A stretch of 35,297 bases of DNA from Candidatus Gastranaerophilales bacterium (GCA_944323275.1 CALUSA010000014.1:1-35297); one strand, 5' to 3'. Shown: positions 14,754-23,338, numbered from the stretch's first letter. Notes: a model not told the origin generated them from the sequence alone. Program-made: numbers and translations.

Positions 14754-16103
14754 ATGCAAAATGCAAAAATGAAACAGCAGTCTATGGACGATGTGGTTTC
14801 TATGCTTCAGGCTTCCGGCTTGAAATCAAAGTTAATATTTACTTTTGCAATGATTGTAATATTCAGACTCGGCGTTGCACTGCCGTTATACGGTATAAAC
14901 AACGAAGTCTTTTCCAAACTTGCACAGGGAAATAACATTATAGGTTTTATAGATTTATTCTCGGGCGGTGCGCTGGCTAACGTATCAATCCTTGCGTTAG
15001 GTATCGGACCTTATATCACCGCATCTATCATTATGCAGCTTTTGACTGTTATCATACCGCATCTTGAACAATTACAAAAAGAAGAAGGCGAAGCGGGAAG
15101 AAGAAAGATTTCTCAATACACAAGATATTTTACTGTATTTATCTCCTTCTTTCAGGCATGTATTTTCCTGTTGTATTTATTGCATCAGGCACCTGCAGCT
15201 ATTTTGCCGGGTGTATCTCATGTTGCGTTCTTTATAGGTTCTGCAATTATTCTTACTGCAGGGTCTGTATTTGTAATGTGGCTTGCTGAATTGATGACGG
15301 AAAGAGGTATCGGCAACGGCGGTTCTATGCTGATTTTTGTAGGTATCATTTCAAGGATTCCTTTCTATTGCGAAAAGACAGGTCAGCTTGTTGCAAACGA
15401 TTCCTCGCTGCAGCTCGGACTTCTTGTATTGTTAGCAATATTTTTTGCCACAATGGTATTGATTGTAATAATGCAGGAAGCTATAAGAAAAGTACTTATT
15501 GTTAACCCGAAACGTCAGGTCGGCAACAAAATTTACGGAGGTGTAAATACATTTATTCCGTTTAAGATGAATCCGGGCGGGGTTATGCCTATCATCTTTG
15601 CAATTGCAATTTTGTTATTCCCGACAACGGTTATAAGTATCATCGGTCAGGCAAATTTACCTGCCGGTGCACTTAAAGATACAATTACATGGCTGGCTAA
15701 TTTCCTGAATCCGTCAGGCTGGGTTCACTATGTATTGTATTTCCTCTTGATTGTTTTCTTAACTTTCTTTTATGCTTCAATTATGCCTAATATGCAGCCG
15801 AAAGAAATTGCAAACAATCTTAAAAAATACGGTTCTTCGATCCCTGGTATAAAACCGGGTAAACCTACAGCAGAAGCTTTAGACAAAATTATCTCAAGAT
15901 TAACCCTGCTTGGTGCATTATGTTTGGGTGTTGTTGCTTTGATTCCGTCAGGCGCATCTTTTATTACAAACATTACAACCCTGCAAGGTATCGGGGCTAC
16001 GTCTTTAATCATCATGGTCGGTGTTGCACTTGATTTTAGCAACCAGATTAAGACACAGCTTCTTGCAAGAAATTATGAAAGCTTCTTAAAAGAAACAAAA
16101 TAA
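14754..16103 (+). CDS. secY: Preprotein translocase subunit SecY
   Basis: 449 aa, normal length, with ten predicted membrane helices. SecY forms the channel through which proteins cross or enter the cytoplasmic membrane. Family landmarks include FSGGALANVSILALGIGPYI near the plug, IMQLLTVIIPHLEQLQKEGE-like loop, MWLAELMTERGIGNGGS and the late cytoplasmic loop LKKYGSSIPGIKPGKPT. GGAGAG before the ATG supports the start. It ends the rpsE operon; a strong terminator follows at 16131. In many bacteria adk and map come next, whereas here they lie further away on the other strand. Confidence 0.96.
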   Translation: MQNAKMKQQSMDDVVSMLQASGLKSKLIFTFAMIVIFRLGVALPLYGINNEVFSKLAQGNNIIGFIDLFSGGALANVSILALGIGPYITASIIMQLLTVIIPHLEQLQKEEGEAGRRKISQYTRYFTVFISFFQACIFLLYLLHQAPAAILPGVSHVAFFIGSAIILTAGSVFVMWLAELMTERGIGNGGSMLIFVGIISRIPFYCEKTGQLVANDSSLQLGLLVLLAIFFATMVLIVIMQEAIRKVLIVNPKRQVGNKIYGGVNTFIPFKMNPGGVMPIIFAIAILLFPTTVISIIGQANLPAGALKDTITWLANFLNPSGWVHYVLYFLLIVFLTFFYASIMPNMQPKEIANNLKKYGSSIPGIKPGKPTAEALDKIISRLTLLGALCLGVVALIPSGASFITNITTLQGIGATSLIIMVGVALDFSNQIKTQLLARNYESFLKETK

Positions 16104-16130
16104 AATAAATAAAAATAAATTTATTAAAAT

Positions 16131-16168
16131 AAAAGCTCTTTTGTTTAAAAGCAAAAGGGCTTTTTTAT
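16131..16168 (+). terminator. Intrinsic terminator after secY
   Basis: AAAAGCTCTTTTG (16131-16143) pairs with CAAAAGGGCTTTT (16152-16164) across an 8-base loop, with one mismatch, and the 3' arm runs into a T stretch (16161-16166). Confidence 0.85.
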
Positions 16169-16481
16169 ATGTCATACCTGAAATTTTTATGTAGTAGTGG
16201 CATAGCCGGTAGTTTGGATAAAGTGTAAACGTGCCCGCCTTTTTAGTATTTAATGGGCAAGCCGCACGTTATTTATTAACAAAATTTTATTATTCACAAG
16301 ACATTGTGCCCACCCTGCGTTAATTAAGACTGAGATAAATTGCGAGAGGTATTGACTGAAAGTAACACATTATGTGAGTTTTACATTTCTTGATTTTTGT
16401 CAATACGTGGGCAATTTTCTACCTTTGATTGTTTTATTAAAAGTAATACGGAAGTGTGAAATTCAGGAGTGTGAAAAAACT
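16169..16481. other. Gene-free stretch with dyad and repeated motif
   Basis: No convincing gene was found here. AACGTGC (16228-16234) and GCACGTT (16264-16270) are inverted repeats, with GCCC and GGGC inside them as a second possible pair. GTGCCCGCC (16231-16239) recurs as GTGCCCACC (16306-16314), and CACAA/TTGTG (16295-16308) is a short hairpin. The higher GC content of these motifs stands out from the surrounding sequence. It could be a remnant of a small repeat element or a structured leader of the next gene. A frame open from a GTG at 16374 runs into the next gene but its first 36 residues look unrelated to it. Confidence 0.4.
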
Positions 16482-16967
16482 ATGGTCAACGGTTACAATT
16501 CAAGTGTACGCTCAAACTATATGCAATACGGCAACGCAATGCCCGTACAGAATGTACCACCGCAGCAGGGGATTTATCCGGTACCTGCACAGATAAATGT
16601 TACACATCAGACGCACAATACAACCGTAAAAACACCCGCAGCGCAGCAGACAATGCCTCAGCAGCAAACACAGCAGCCTGTCGTACAGCAGCCTGCCGCA
16701 CCCGCACAGGCTGCAAAACCTAAAAAGATTAATTCTTTATGGGAAATTATAAAAAGCGACACAACCGCAATTATTACAGGTTCAATAGTTTCACTCACGG
16801 CGATTCTTGCGATGGCTCTTTCACCTAAACCGGCAACAAAAAATATATTTTCCAAAATGATTGATAACATAAAAGCAAAATGGGCAAACTACAGAGTCGA
16901 TTACAAAGCACGTATGGCTGCAAAAGCACCCGAACATTGTCGTTTTACCCCCAATATAATCAGATAA
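16482..16967 (+). CDS. Q/P-rich single-pass membrane protein, unknown function
   Basis: 161 aa from the ATG at 16482, which has AGGAG about 13 bases upstream. The first 95 residues are low-complexity, rich in Q, P, A, N and T and likely disordered. One hydrophobic segment, IITGSIVSLTAILAMAL (about 107-123), is a probable membrane helix, followed by a basic tail of about 40 residues. No signal peptide is visible. Not recognised. It precedes nusB by 93 bases and may or may not be cotranscribed with it. Confidence 0.65.
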   Translation: MVNGYNSSVRSNYMQYGNAMPVQNVPPQQGIYPVPAQINVTHQTHNTTVKTPAAQQTMPQQQTQQPVVQQPAAPAQAAKPKKINSLWEIIKSDTTAIITGSIVSLTAILAMALSPKPATKNIFSKMIDNIKAKWANYRVDYKARMAAKAPEHCRFTPNIIR

Positions 16968-17060
16968 TTTTTACAAAAGTTAATTTATAAAATTGCTTTA
17001 TTAATAGTTTTTTTGTGGATATAATAATTAAAGCAAAAGATATAAATAAAAGGAACAATT

Positions 17061-17726
17061 ATGCAAGCAAGACGAGCTGCAAGAGAACTGGCTTTAATAT
17101 TATTTTCTCAATTTGATAAAAAAATTACACAATACAATCAGGCTGAATTTGAGGATATTATACTCAAATCAGTAAGGACATTAACAAACAACGCACTGGA
17201 TGAATTAAAGTTATCTGTCGGCGCAATAAATGCAATGAAAGAGTATGTTGATACTTATGAGGCCGAAAGTCCGGTGAATCTTTCAAGACCTTTGCAGTCA
17301 AACAATATTCCGGTTGCATTGCCTATGACTTCAGATCTCAGCGGCAGACTTGATGAGCTGTTAAACATTTGCGAAAAAACAGTTCTTGCTCTTGAAATTG
17401 CAGAAATGACAGCCCTTGAGTACACTGGTGATGTCAAAAACTATGTTATAGAAATAGCCAACACCTTTAAAGAACATTCTGCAGAAGTAGATGGTTTAAT
17501 CAGTAAGTTTGCACGTGGCTGGGATATTGACAGACTCGTCAAAATCGATAAAGATATTTTAAGAATTGCCATCTGTGAACTTATGTACATAGAAAGCGCA
17601 CCCGTAAAAGTTGTGGTAGATGAGGCTCTAGAGCTGGCTAAAAAATATTCTACTGATGATTCTTCATCATTTATTAACGGTATTCTCGGTAAAGTTATTG
17701 ATGAAAAAAAGAGAAACAATAACTAA
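17061..17726 (+). CDS. nusB: Transcription antitermination factor NusB
   Basis: 221 aa, longer than the usual 130-160. NusB binds boxA RNA together with S10 and supports rRNA antitermination. The N-terminus MQARRAARELALILFSQ and the C-terminal half WDIDRLVKIDKDILRIAICE, VVVDEALELAKKYS and FINGILGKV are diagnostic. About 80 extra residues (roughly 40-120) separate helix 1 from the rest, as in cyanobacterial NusB proteins, which is one of the best lineage markers in the window. AAAGGAAC precedes the ATG. ftsY follows after 52 bases. Confidence 0.94.
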   Translation: MQARRAARELALILFSQFDKKITQYNQAEFEDIILKSVRTLTNNALDELKLSVGAINAMKEYVDTYEAESPVNLSRPLQSNNIPVALPMTSDLSGRLDELLNICEKTVLALEIAEMTALEYTGDVKNYVIEIANTFKEHSAEVDGLISKFARGWDIDRLVKIDKDILRIAICELMYIESAPVKVVVDEALELAKKYSTDDSSSFINGILGKVIDEKKRNNN

Positions 17727-17778
17727 TAAAAATACTGCTTTTAACTAAAACAAACCGGTCTACAGGAAAATTTAAACA

Positions 17779-18813
17779 ATGTTTGATTTTTTTAAGAAAA
17801 AAGAAGCCCCAAAAACAGAGCAGTTGCCTGACACAGGCAATGTGCAAACTTCTGTTGAAAATCATACAGCACCTGATATGCAGCCATCTCAGCCTGAAAA
17901 AAAAGGTTTTTTTTCTCTGACTTTTGAATCTTTAAAAAAGACCATAGAAAACACCTCTCAATCACTTGTTGGGAATATCATAAAGCACGTTGAAAACGAA
18001 GAAGAATTTGATGAATTTATACTCGATGATATGGAAGAATTGCTGATAAAAGCTGATTTGGGTGTAAACACTGCTTCATCTATCGTTGACAAACTCCGTC
18101 AACAAAATAATATGAAGCCTTCTCAGGTTAAAGAGTATCTTCAAAATGAATTTTCGTCCATATTAAATGCTGCCGGCTCAACAACATTAAATTATAAAGA
18201 AAACGAGCTTAACTTGTATTTTATAGTAGGTGTAAACGGTGCCGGTAAAACTACTCTAATCGGCAAACTCGCACACAGGTTCAAACAACAGGGTAAAAAA
18301 GTTCTTGTAGCCGCAGGCGATACTTTTCGTGCTGCAGCGGAAGAACAACTCGACATCTGGAGTAAACGTGCCGGAGCCGATATTGTTAGAAACGACGGCG
18401 CAGACCCTGCTTCTGTAGTTTTTGATGCAATAAAAAAAGCAAAAAATGAAAATTATGATATAATCCTCATCGACACAGCCGGCAGGCTGCAAAACAAATT
18501 TAATCTTATGCAGGAGCTTTCAAAAATAAAAAATGTTATAGATAAAAACGCTCCGGATTCTTTGAGGGAATCAATGCTTGTACTTGATGCAAACACAGGT
18601 CAAAACGGACTTTCTCAGGCAAAAGTTTTTACGGAATGCGTAAATCTTACCTCGGTTGCCTTAACAAAACTCGACGGTTCGGCTAAGGGCGGTATTATAA
18701 TTTCCATTGCAAAAGATATGAATCTTCCTGTTAAATTGATTGGTGTTGGCGAAAAAATGGAAGACCTCAAAGATTTTAATGCAGTTGATTTTGTTAAAGC
18801 TCTTTTCGGTTAA
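17779..18813 (+). CDS. ftsY: Signal recognition particle receptor FtsY
   Basis: 344 aa. FtsY is the membrane-associated GTPase that receives ribosome-SRP complexes and passes them to SecY. A short charged N-terminal domain (about 1-50) is followed by the helical N domain and the G domain: GVNGAGKTTLIGKLA is the P-loop, GDTFRAAAEEQL the G2/insertion region, DTAGRLQNKFNLMQEL the G3 and TKLDGSAKGG the G4/closing loop. No membrane helix. The ATG has ACAGGAAA upstream. It is in a likely operon with nusB and dapB. Confidence 0.96.
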   Translation: MFDFFKKKEAPKTEQLPDTGNVQTSVENHTAPDMQPSQPEKKGFFSLTFESLKKTIENTSQSLVGNIIKHVENEEEFDEFILDDMEELLIKADLGVNTASSIVDKLRQQNNMKPSQVKEYLQNEFSSILNAAGSTTLNYKENELNLYFIVGVNGAGKTTLIGKLAHRFKQQGKKVLVAAGDTFRAAAEEQLDIWSKRAGADIVRNDGADPASVVFDAIKKAKNENYDIILIDTAGRLQNKFNLMQELSKIKNVIDKNAPDSLRESMLVLDANTGQNGLSQAKVFTECVNLTSVALTKLDGSAKGGIIISIAKDMNLPVKLIGVGEKMEDLKDFNAVDFVKALFG

Positions 18814-18861
18814 CTTATAAATTTTTATAAAGACTGCAATAATATAAGAAAGGACAATAAT

Positions 18862-19644
18862 ATGATTAAAGTCGGCGTAATCGGTGCTATGGGCAAAATG
18901 GGCAAAGAGGTTATAGATGCTGTTTGCAAAGATAATGAGCTTCAGCTTGTTTGCGCAGTTGATAAAAACAACATTGATGCTGATGTCTGCCCTGATAAAA
19001 ATGTCAGAATAACAGGCGATTTAAAATCAGCGATAGAAATGCATAAACCCGAGGTTATGGTCGATTTTACCCAGCCGGCTTCAGTATTTGAAAACGCTAA
19101 AATTTGTATAGAAAACAATGTAAGACCTGTAATTGGTACAACAGGGCTTTCGGATGAACAAATGGAAGTGTTAAATGCAATGTCACAGGCGAAAGGTCTG
19201 GGATGTTTGATTGCACCGAATTTTTCAACAGGAGCTGTTTTAATGATGATGTTTGCAAAACAGGCAGTAAAATATTTTGATAATGCAGAAATAATCGAAC
19301 TTCACCACAATCAGAAAAAAGATGCGCCCTCTGGTACTGCAATAAAAACAGCCCTCATGATGTCAGAATCAGGGAAAATGACTTTTACAGGCGGCAACTG
19401 CGAAGAAGTTGAAACCATTAAAGGTTCACGTGGCGGAAAATCATACTCGGATATTCACATTCATTCCGTAAGAATGCCGGGTTATATTGCTTCTCAAGAG
19501 GTATTATTCGGTGCATCGGGACAAATATTCACTATCCGTCATGATTCTATGGACAGAAAATGCTATATGGATGGTGTAAAACTCGCAATAAAATATGTAG
19601 CAAATCATAATGACTTTATTTACGGGCTTGAAAAAATAATGTAG
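18862..19644 (+). CDS. dapB: 4-hydroxy-tetrahydrodipicolinate reductase
   Basis: 260 aa, normal length. DapB uses NAD(P)H in the lysine/diaminopimelate pathway, needed for peptidoglycan. GVIGAMGKMGKEV (residues 4-16) is the nucleotide-binding loop, VIGTTGLSDEQ and APNFSTGAVLMM follow, and the signature ELHHNQKKDAPSGTA holds the catalytic histidines and lysine. AAAGGACA stands before the ATG. It ends the nusB-ftsY-dapB unit and is followed by a bidirectional terminator. Confidence 0.96.
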   Translation: MIKVGVIGAMGKMGKEVIDAVCKDNELQLVCAVDKNNIDADVCPDKNVRITGDLKSAIEMHKPEVMVDFTQPASVFENAKICIENNVRPVIGTTGLSDEQMEVLNAMSQAKGLGCLIAPNFSTGAVLMMMFAKQAVKYFDNAEIIELHHNQKKDAPSGTAIKTALMMSESGKMTFTGGNCEEVETIKGSRGGKSYSDIHIHSVRMPGYIASQEVLFGASGQIFTIRHDSMDRKCYMDGVKLAIKYVANHNDFIYGLEKIM

Positions 19645-19660
19645 ACAAAATTTAAACAAT

Positions 19661-19703
19661 AAAAAAGGAACCTTTAAAATAAAATTAAAGGTTCCTTTTA
19701 TTT
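19661..19703. terminator. Bidirectional terminator between dapB and map
   Basis: AAAAGGAACCTTTAA (19663-19677) and TTAAAGGTTCCTTTT (19685-19699) form a perfect 15-bp stem with a 7-base loop. An A run on one side and a T run on the other allow termination from both dapB and the convergent map. Confidence 0.9.
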
Positions 19704-19716
19704 GTATTATTAAAAT

Positions 19717-20469
19717 TTACATAAGTTTGGTCAAGATTTCAGCTTCACCCTCGGTAACATGAATTGTATGTTCAAAGTGAGCGGAAGGTCTGCCGTCATT
19801 TGTTACGACTGTCCAATCGTCTTCCAGCGTATGAACATCATCACCGCCGAGGTTAAGCATTGGCTCAACTGCAATAGTCATACCGTTTTTGATAACAAAT
19901 TTGTTGCCGACTCTGTAATTAAATACAAAAGGCTCCTCATGCATCTGTCGTCCTACGCCGTGCCCGCCGTATTGACGAACAATGCCAAGACCTTTTGAAT
20001 TTGCAACATCTTCAACAGCACCTGATACGTCATCAAGCAGAACATTGTCTTTCATAACCGCAATTGCCGCCATAAGAGCTTTTTCGGTAGTTTCAAGAAG
20101 CATTTTGCACTCGTCTGAAATATTACCGACAGGATATGTCCATGCACCGTCGCCAACTAAACCTCTGTAAGTAGCACCAACATCGATTGATATAATGTCG
20201 CCTTCTTTTAAAATGCATTTTTCATTCGGTATTCCGTGAACAACCTCATGATTAAGAGATGCACATATCGAAGCCGGAAAACCGTTATATCCTAAAAAAG
20301 TAGGAACAGCTTTATTTGCTTTGATTATTTTTAAAGCTGCTTCATCAAGGTCTTTTGTACTTATGCCGGGTTCAATTATTTTTCGCATTTCCTGATGAAC
20401 AAGTGCGACAATATTACCGGCTTCTCTCATCAGTTTAAGTTCTTCTTTTGATTTTTTATGTACTGACAT
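19717..20469 (-). CDS. map: Methionine aminopeptidase, type I
   Basis: 250 aa, normal length for a type Ia enzyme, which removes the initiator methionine from new proteins. The metal-binding residues are visible in NHEVVHGIPN, SIDVGATYRGLVGDGAWT, GGHGVGRQMHEEP, MTIAVEPML and HFEHTIHV. It starts 18 bases after the stop of adk and is cotranscribed with it; in many bacteria the same adk-map pair sits just after secY. Confidence 0.96.
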   Translation of the reverse strand: MSVHKKSKEELKLMREAGNIVALVHQEMRKIIEPGISTKDLDEAALKIIKANKAVPTFLGYNGFPASICASLNHEVVHGIPNEKCILKEGDIISIDVGATYRGLVGDGAWTYPVGNISDECKMLLETTEKALMAAIAVMKDNVLLDDVSGAVEDVANSKGLGIVRQYGGHGVGRQMHEEPFVFNYRVGNKFVIKNGMTIAVEPMLNLGGDDVHTLEDDWTVVTNDGRPSAHFEHTIHVTEGEAEILTKLM

Positions 20470-20487
20470 ATTTTCTTCCCAAAGAAG

Positions 20488-21144
20488 TTATTTTATTACT
20501 TCTTTTAACTTTTCATATATCTCATCAACAGAGCCTGTAGCGTTGATTTTTACAAGATTGCCTCTTTTTTCGTAAAAATCAATTAACGGAGCTGTTTGTT
20601 TAAAGTATGTGTCAAATCTGTTTTTAGCAATTTCTTCAGTATCGTCTTTTCTTTGCACAAGCTCGCTGCCGCATGCATCGCAGATACCTTCTTGCTTAAT
20701 TGGCATTGTTTTTAAATTGTATATAGCTCCGCACTTGGGGCAGGAACGTCTGTAGATGATTCTTTCCATAAGATTTTCAATCGGTACATCAAAGTAAATA
20801 ACTTTTGTGCTGACTTCTTTACCGGCATCAATTTCTTTAAGCATTTCATCAAGCATATCAGCCTGCTCAAGGCTGCGAGGAAAACCGTCAAGAATAAAAC
20901 CGTTTTGTACGTCGTCTTGAGAAAGTCTGTCTTTGATAATCTGTGCAACAACTTCTACCGGTACAAGAGCACCTTTTTCAACATAGTCTTTTGCTATTTT
21001 ACCAGCCTCGGTACCTTTTGCCATTGCTTCTCTAAGCAAAGAACCGGTATCTACATGGATAAAACCTGTTTCTGCAGAAAGTTTTTTTGTTTGTGTACCT
21101 TTTCCGCTTGCCGGTGGTCCCATAAAAATCAACTCTTTTTTCAT
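20488..21144 (-). CDS. adk: Adenylate kinase, long form with zinc lid
   Basis: 218 aa. Adk interconverts ATP, ADP and AMP. The P-loop is MGPPASGKGTQ, the AMP-binding part FILDGFPRSLEQAD, and the lid has four cysteines, CPKCGAIYN and CDACGSEL, expected to bind zinc. The ATG at 21144 has AAGGAAC at 7 bases and places the P-loop near residue 8; the frame is open to 21189 but the extra 15 residues have no counterpart in the family. First gene of adk-map. Its upstream region holds a large imperfect dyad at 21234-21305. Confidence 0.96.
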   Translation of the reverse strand: MKKELIFMGPPASGKGTQTKKLSAETGFIHVDTGSLLREAMAKGTEAGKIAKDYVEKGALVPVEVVAQIIKDRLSQDDVQNGFILDGFPRSLEQADMLDEMLKEIDAGKEVSTKVIYFDVPIENLMERIIYRRSCPKCGAIYNLKTMPIKQEGICDACGSELVQRKDDTEEIAKNRFDTYFKQTAPLIDFYEKRGNLVKINATGSVDEIYEKLKEVIK

Positions 21145-21233
21145 TGTATGTTCCTTTATTTCCTCTACAACGTACCTCGATTTTATCACGCCATTGTAAC
21201 TTATACAAGTTTTTCATAAGGTAATTTCTCCTG

Positions 21234-21305
21234 ATAACTTACAGAATCGCAGCATTAGAGAATTTCAATCTTTGTCTTTTAATACCTGCTGCGATATAAA
21301 GTTAT
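21234..21305. repeat. Imperfect two-part inverted repeat between adk and fliC
   Basis: ATAACTT (21234-21240) pairs with AAGTTAT (21299-21305), and ATCGCAGCA (21246-21254) pairs with TGCTGCGAT (21287-21295). The two helices are coaxial, separated by a small internal loop, and enclose a 32-base loop. It could be a structured 5' leader of adk (minus strand), part of the fliC leader, a small RNA, or an operator for a divergent promoter. No coding capacity was found in this interval (21145-21550). Confidence 0.55.
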
Positions 21306-21416
21306 TCAATGACAGTTGCGTAATTTTTAAGCTGATATATATAAACAATATAAAAAATATATGTACTTTTGTAAAAATTACGTGCCGGCAGGGTTTAATA
21401 ATTATAAAAACAAAAC

Positions 21417-21486
21417 TATACTAAAGTTGTAGGGATTAAAGGTTTTTCCTTACCGGATGTGTTTTCTGCTTTAATACTTTAGTATA
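21417..21486. repeat. Perfect 11-bp inverted repeat upstream of flagellin
   Basis: TATACTAAAGT (21417-21427) and ACTTTAGTATA (21476-21486) are exact inverted repeats 48 bases apart, ending 64 bases before the flagellin ATG. They could be paired operators that loop DNA, or an mRNA stem in the flagellin leader. No sigma-28 promoter of the usual form was found nearby. Confidence 0.65.
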
Positions 21487-21550
21487 AGAAAACTTCTGTG
21501 TGTCGTCTTATGAACCTGTATCACCGGTTCTTTATTTAAAGGATGTAAAT

Positions 21551-22420
21551 ATGTCTATAGTTATCAATACCAACATGGGTGCATTATATACCCAAAAATC
21601 ACTTAACAACGCAATGAACAGCTTAAATGAATCTATAAAAAGATTGTCAACAGGGTATAAAATTAACAGTGCCAGCGATGACGCTGCAGGATATTTTGTT
21701 GCTTCCAAAATAGATTCACAGCTAAGAGGTTTAAACATTGTCAACCAAAACGTGCAAATTGCCGGAAACATGCTGGATACAGCAGCGGGAGATTTAAGTT
21801 TAATCAACGATCAATTGAAGGAAATAAGGGATTTAACCGTTGAATTTTCCTCATCAATTTATGATATAAGAAGCCGTAATGCAATCAAAGAAGAAGTTCA
21901 GCAGCGTGTAGATGAAATTAACAGAATAGCTGCAGCATCAAACTTTAACAGCTTAAATTTGCTTGACGGTACATCAAAAGATTTAAGGCTGCAGGTCGGC
22001 ACCGGTTCTGATGAAGCAGCAAACTCTATCACGGTAAATAATGTATTTAATGAAGCAACTGCAGAAGGTATAAATCTTATTGGCGGTTCTGGAGATTTTA
22101 CTTCCGTTGATGATGCTCTTGCTGATTCACGCAGTGCGTCCAAATTTTTGGATGATATTGATGCAGCGATTGATGATGTAACCTCTCGTATTGCTTCAGC
22201 CGGCGCATACGGTGCCAGACTCGATTCTGTCGTCGATTCAATTGTTGTACAAAAAGAAAATCTAATTGGTGCATATTCCACCATAATGGATGTTGATGTT
22301 GCCGAAGAAACAGCTAATGTCACAAGGCAGGAGCTGCTTGCTCAGACTGCTCTTGCAATGTTTACACAGGCAAACCAGCTTCAGGCATCTATGGTAATGA
22401 ACCTCATTAATTCTTTATAG
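21551..22420 (+). CDS. fliC: Flagellin
   Basis: 289 aa, the filament subunit of the flagellum. The N-terminal D0/D1 region (IVINTNMGALYTQKSLN, LSTGYKINSASDDAAG) and the C-terminal one (YSTIMDVDVAEETANVT, LAMFTQANQLQASMV) are typical. The central part is short, about 80 residues, so the outer variable domains are almost absent, as in other small flagellins. The ATG at 21551 follows AAAGGATG; an upstream ATG-free frame extension from 21500 adds residues before the conserved MSIVINTN and is not part of the family. It stands alone, without other flagellar genes in the window. Confidence 0.95.
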   Translation: MSIVINTNMGALYTQKSLNNAMNSLNESIKRLSTGYKINSASDDAAGYFVASKIDSQLRGLNIVNQNVQIAGNMLDTAAGDLSLINDQLKEIRDLTVEFSSSIYDIRSRNAIKEEVQQRVDEINRIAAASNFNSLNLLDGTSKDLRLQVGTGSDEAANSITVNNVFNEATAEGINLIGGSGDFTSVDDALADSRSASKFLDDIDAAIDDVTSRIASAGAYGARLDSVVDSIVVQKENLIGAYSTIMDVDVAEETANVTRQELLAQTALAMFTQANQLQASMVMNLINSL

Positions 22421-22459
22421 CTCAGGCAATCAAAATAACTTTTAAAACTTTTGAAACGT

Positions 22460-23338
22460 TTACGGTTCAATTTGTGATAAAAGTTTTTGCTGATATTCGT
22501 CGAGCAGCCGGTTTAAAATTTTGAGTATTTCGGCATTATAGCCCTTTTGGGCGTATAATTCTCTTGTAACGGCAATTTTGGCAAGAGTTTTTGAATTATA
22601 TTTAACTTCTTCAAGAAGGCTGTTAGCTTTCATATCACAAATTTTAAAGCTTGCCTGTCCTTTATCATAAAATCCCATTTCAATTCTGTGGTTAGGTATT
22701 TCATACAAATTTCCTTTATAGCCGACAACCTCCGGCATTTTAGAGCTGTAATGATGAACATTAACAATGGCGTTTTTATTGTTTTCTTTAAGTGCCTGCA
22801 GCATTTTCGGCAGTGTTTCCCAGTGGCGTGCGTACCATTTGTTTATTCCCGGTAATATATCAGCTTTTGTAAAACCCTCAGGCATAAAAGTTTTTATCAA
22901 GGTATCAAAAGCCGTCTTGTCTTTATTAAACTGCGAATGGTACAAAAAATGTGTGTTAGTATCCTTGTTAAACAGATACATCACAGAACAATCATAAACT
23001 GAAGATGTTGAAAGAGGTCTGTCTGCCTTTGCTTTTAAAAAAGCATCTGCCCAGCCCTCAGTGTTTGTTGAAAGACCTTTTTTATATAACTTTTCCAGTT
23101 CTTTAAGTCCGAACATTTCTTCAAAATTAGCAAGTGGAATCGAGTTTTTGCATTCAGTACCAAATTTTCCGGCATGGAGCTTCTTTATTTTAGTAATATT
23201 TTTAGCGGAATCTTCTTGTTTTACAAAGATATCCGCCAGCAGCACCGGCATTTTGAATTTGATGCCAAAATTCGGCGAATAACTGCTGTTTGATGAATGT
23301 TTTAATGTTAAATTATTATATTGTCCCGCAATTTTCAT
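22460..23338 (-). CDS. Tagged protein with CheD/CNF-like Thr-Cys-His arrangement, possible deamidase
   Basis: 292 aa, no confident family. The N-terminus has YSPNFGIKFK (residues 20-29), similar to the tag on other proteins of this region. In the middle, TSSVYDCSVMYLF and THFLYHS place T111, C117 and H134 at the same spacing (6 and 17 residues) as the Thr-Cys-His triad of the chemotaxis deamidase CheD, the fold also used by CNF-type toxins. The downstream strand VNVHHYS and the helix before it would fit, but the glycine usually found before the CheD cysteine is missing. If the match is real it would be a glutamine deamidase, perhaps acting outside the cell. The function is inferred from spacing only. 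Confidence 0.55.
   Translation of the reverse strand: MKIAGQYNNLTLKHSSNSSYSPNFGIKFKMPVLLADIFVKQEDSAKNITKIKKLHAGKFGTECKNSIPLANFEEMFGLKELEKLYKKGLSTNTEGWADAFLKAKADRPLSTSSVYDCSVMYLFNKDTNTHFLYHSQFNKDKTAFDTLIKTFMPEGFTKADILPGINKWYARHWETLPKMLQALKENNKNAIVNVHHYSSKMPEVVGYKGNLYEIPNHRIEMGFYDKGQASFKICDMKANSLLEEVKYNSKTLAKIAVTRELYAQKGYNAEILKILNRLLDEYQQKLLSQIEP

Noticed and set aside
16374..16481. GTG at 16374 as the start of the Q/P-rich protein
   Set aside because: It has no ribosome binding site, and the added hydrophobic leader does not fit the low-complexity start that follows; ATG 16482 has AGGAG upstream.
21306..21550. Sigma-28 promoter for flagellin
   Set aside because: TAAAGTT and CCGGAT occur but not at the required spacing.
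21898..22323. Open frame of 141 codons on the minus strand within the flagellin gene
   Set aside because: It is the mirror of a clear flagellin and has an S/A/T-rich composition with no family resemblance.
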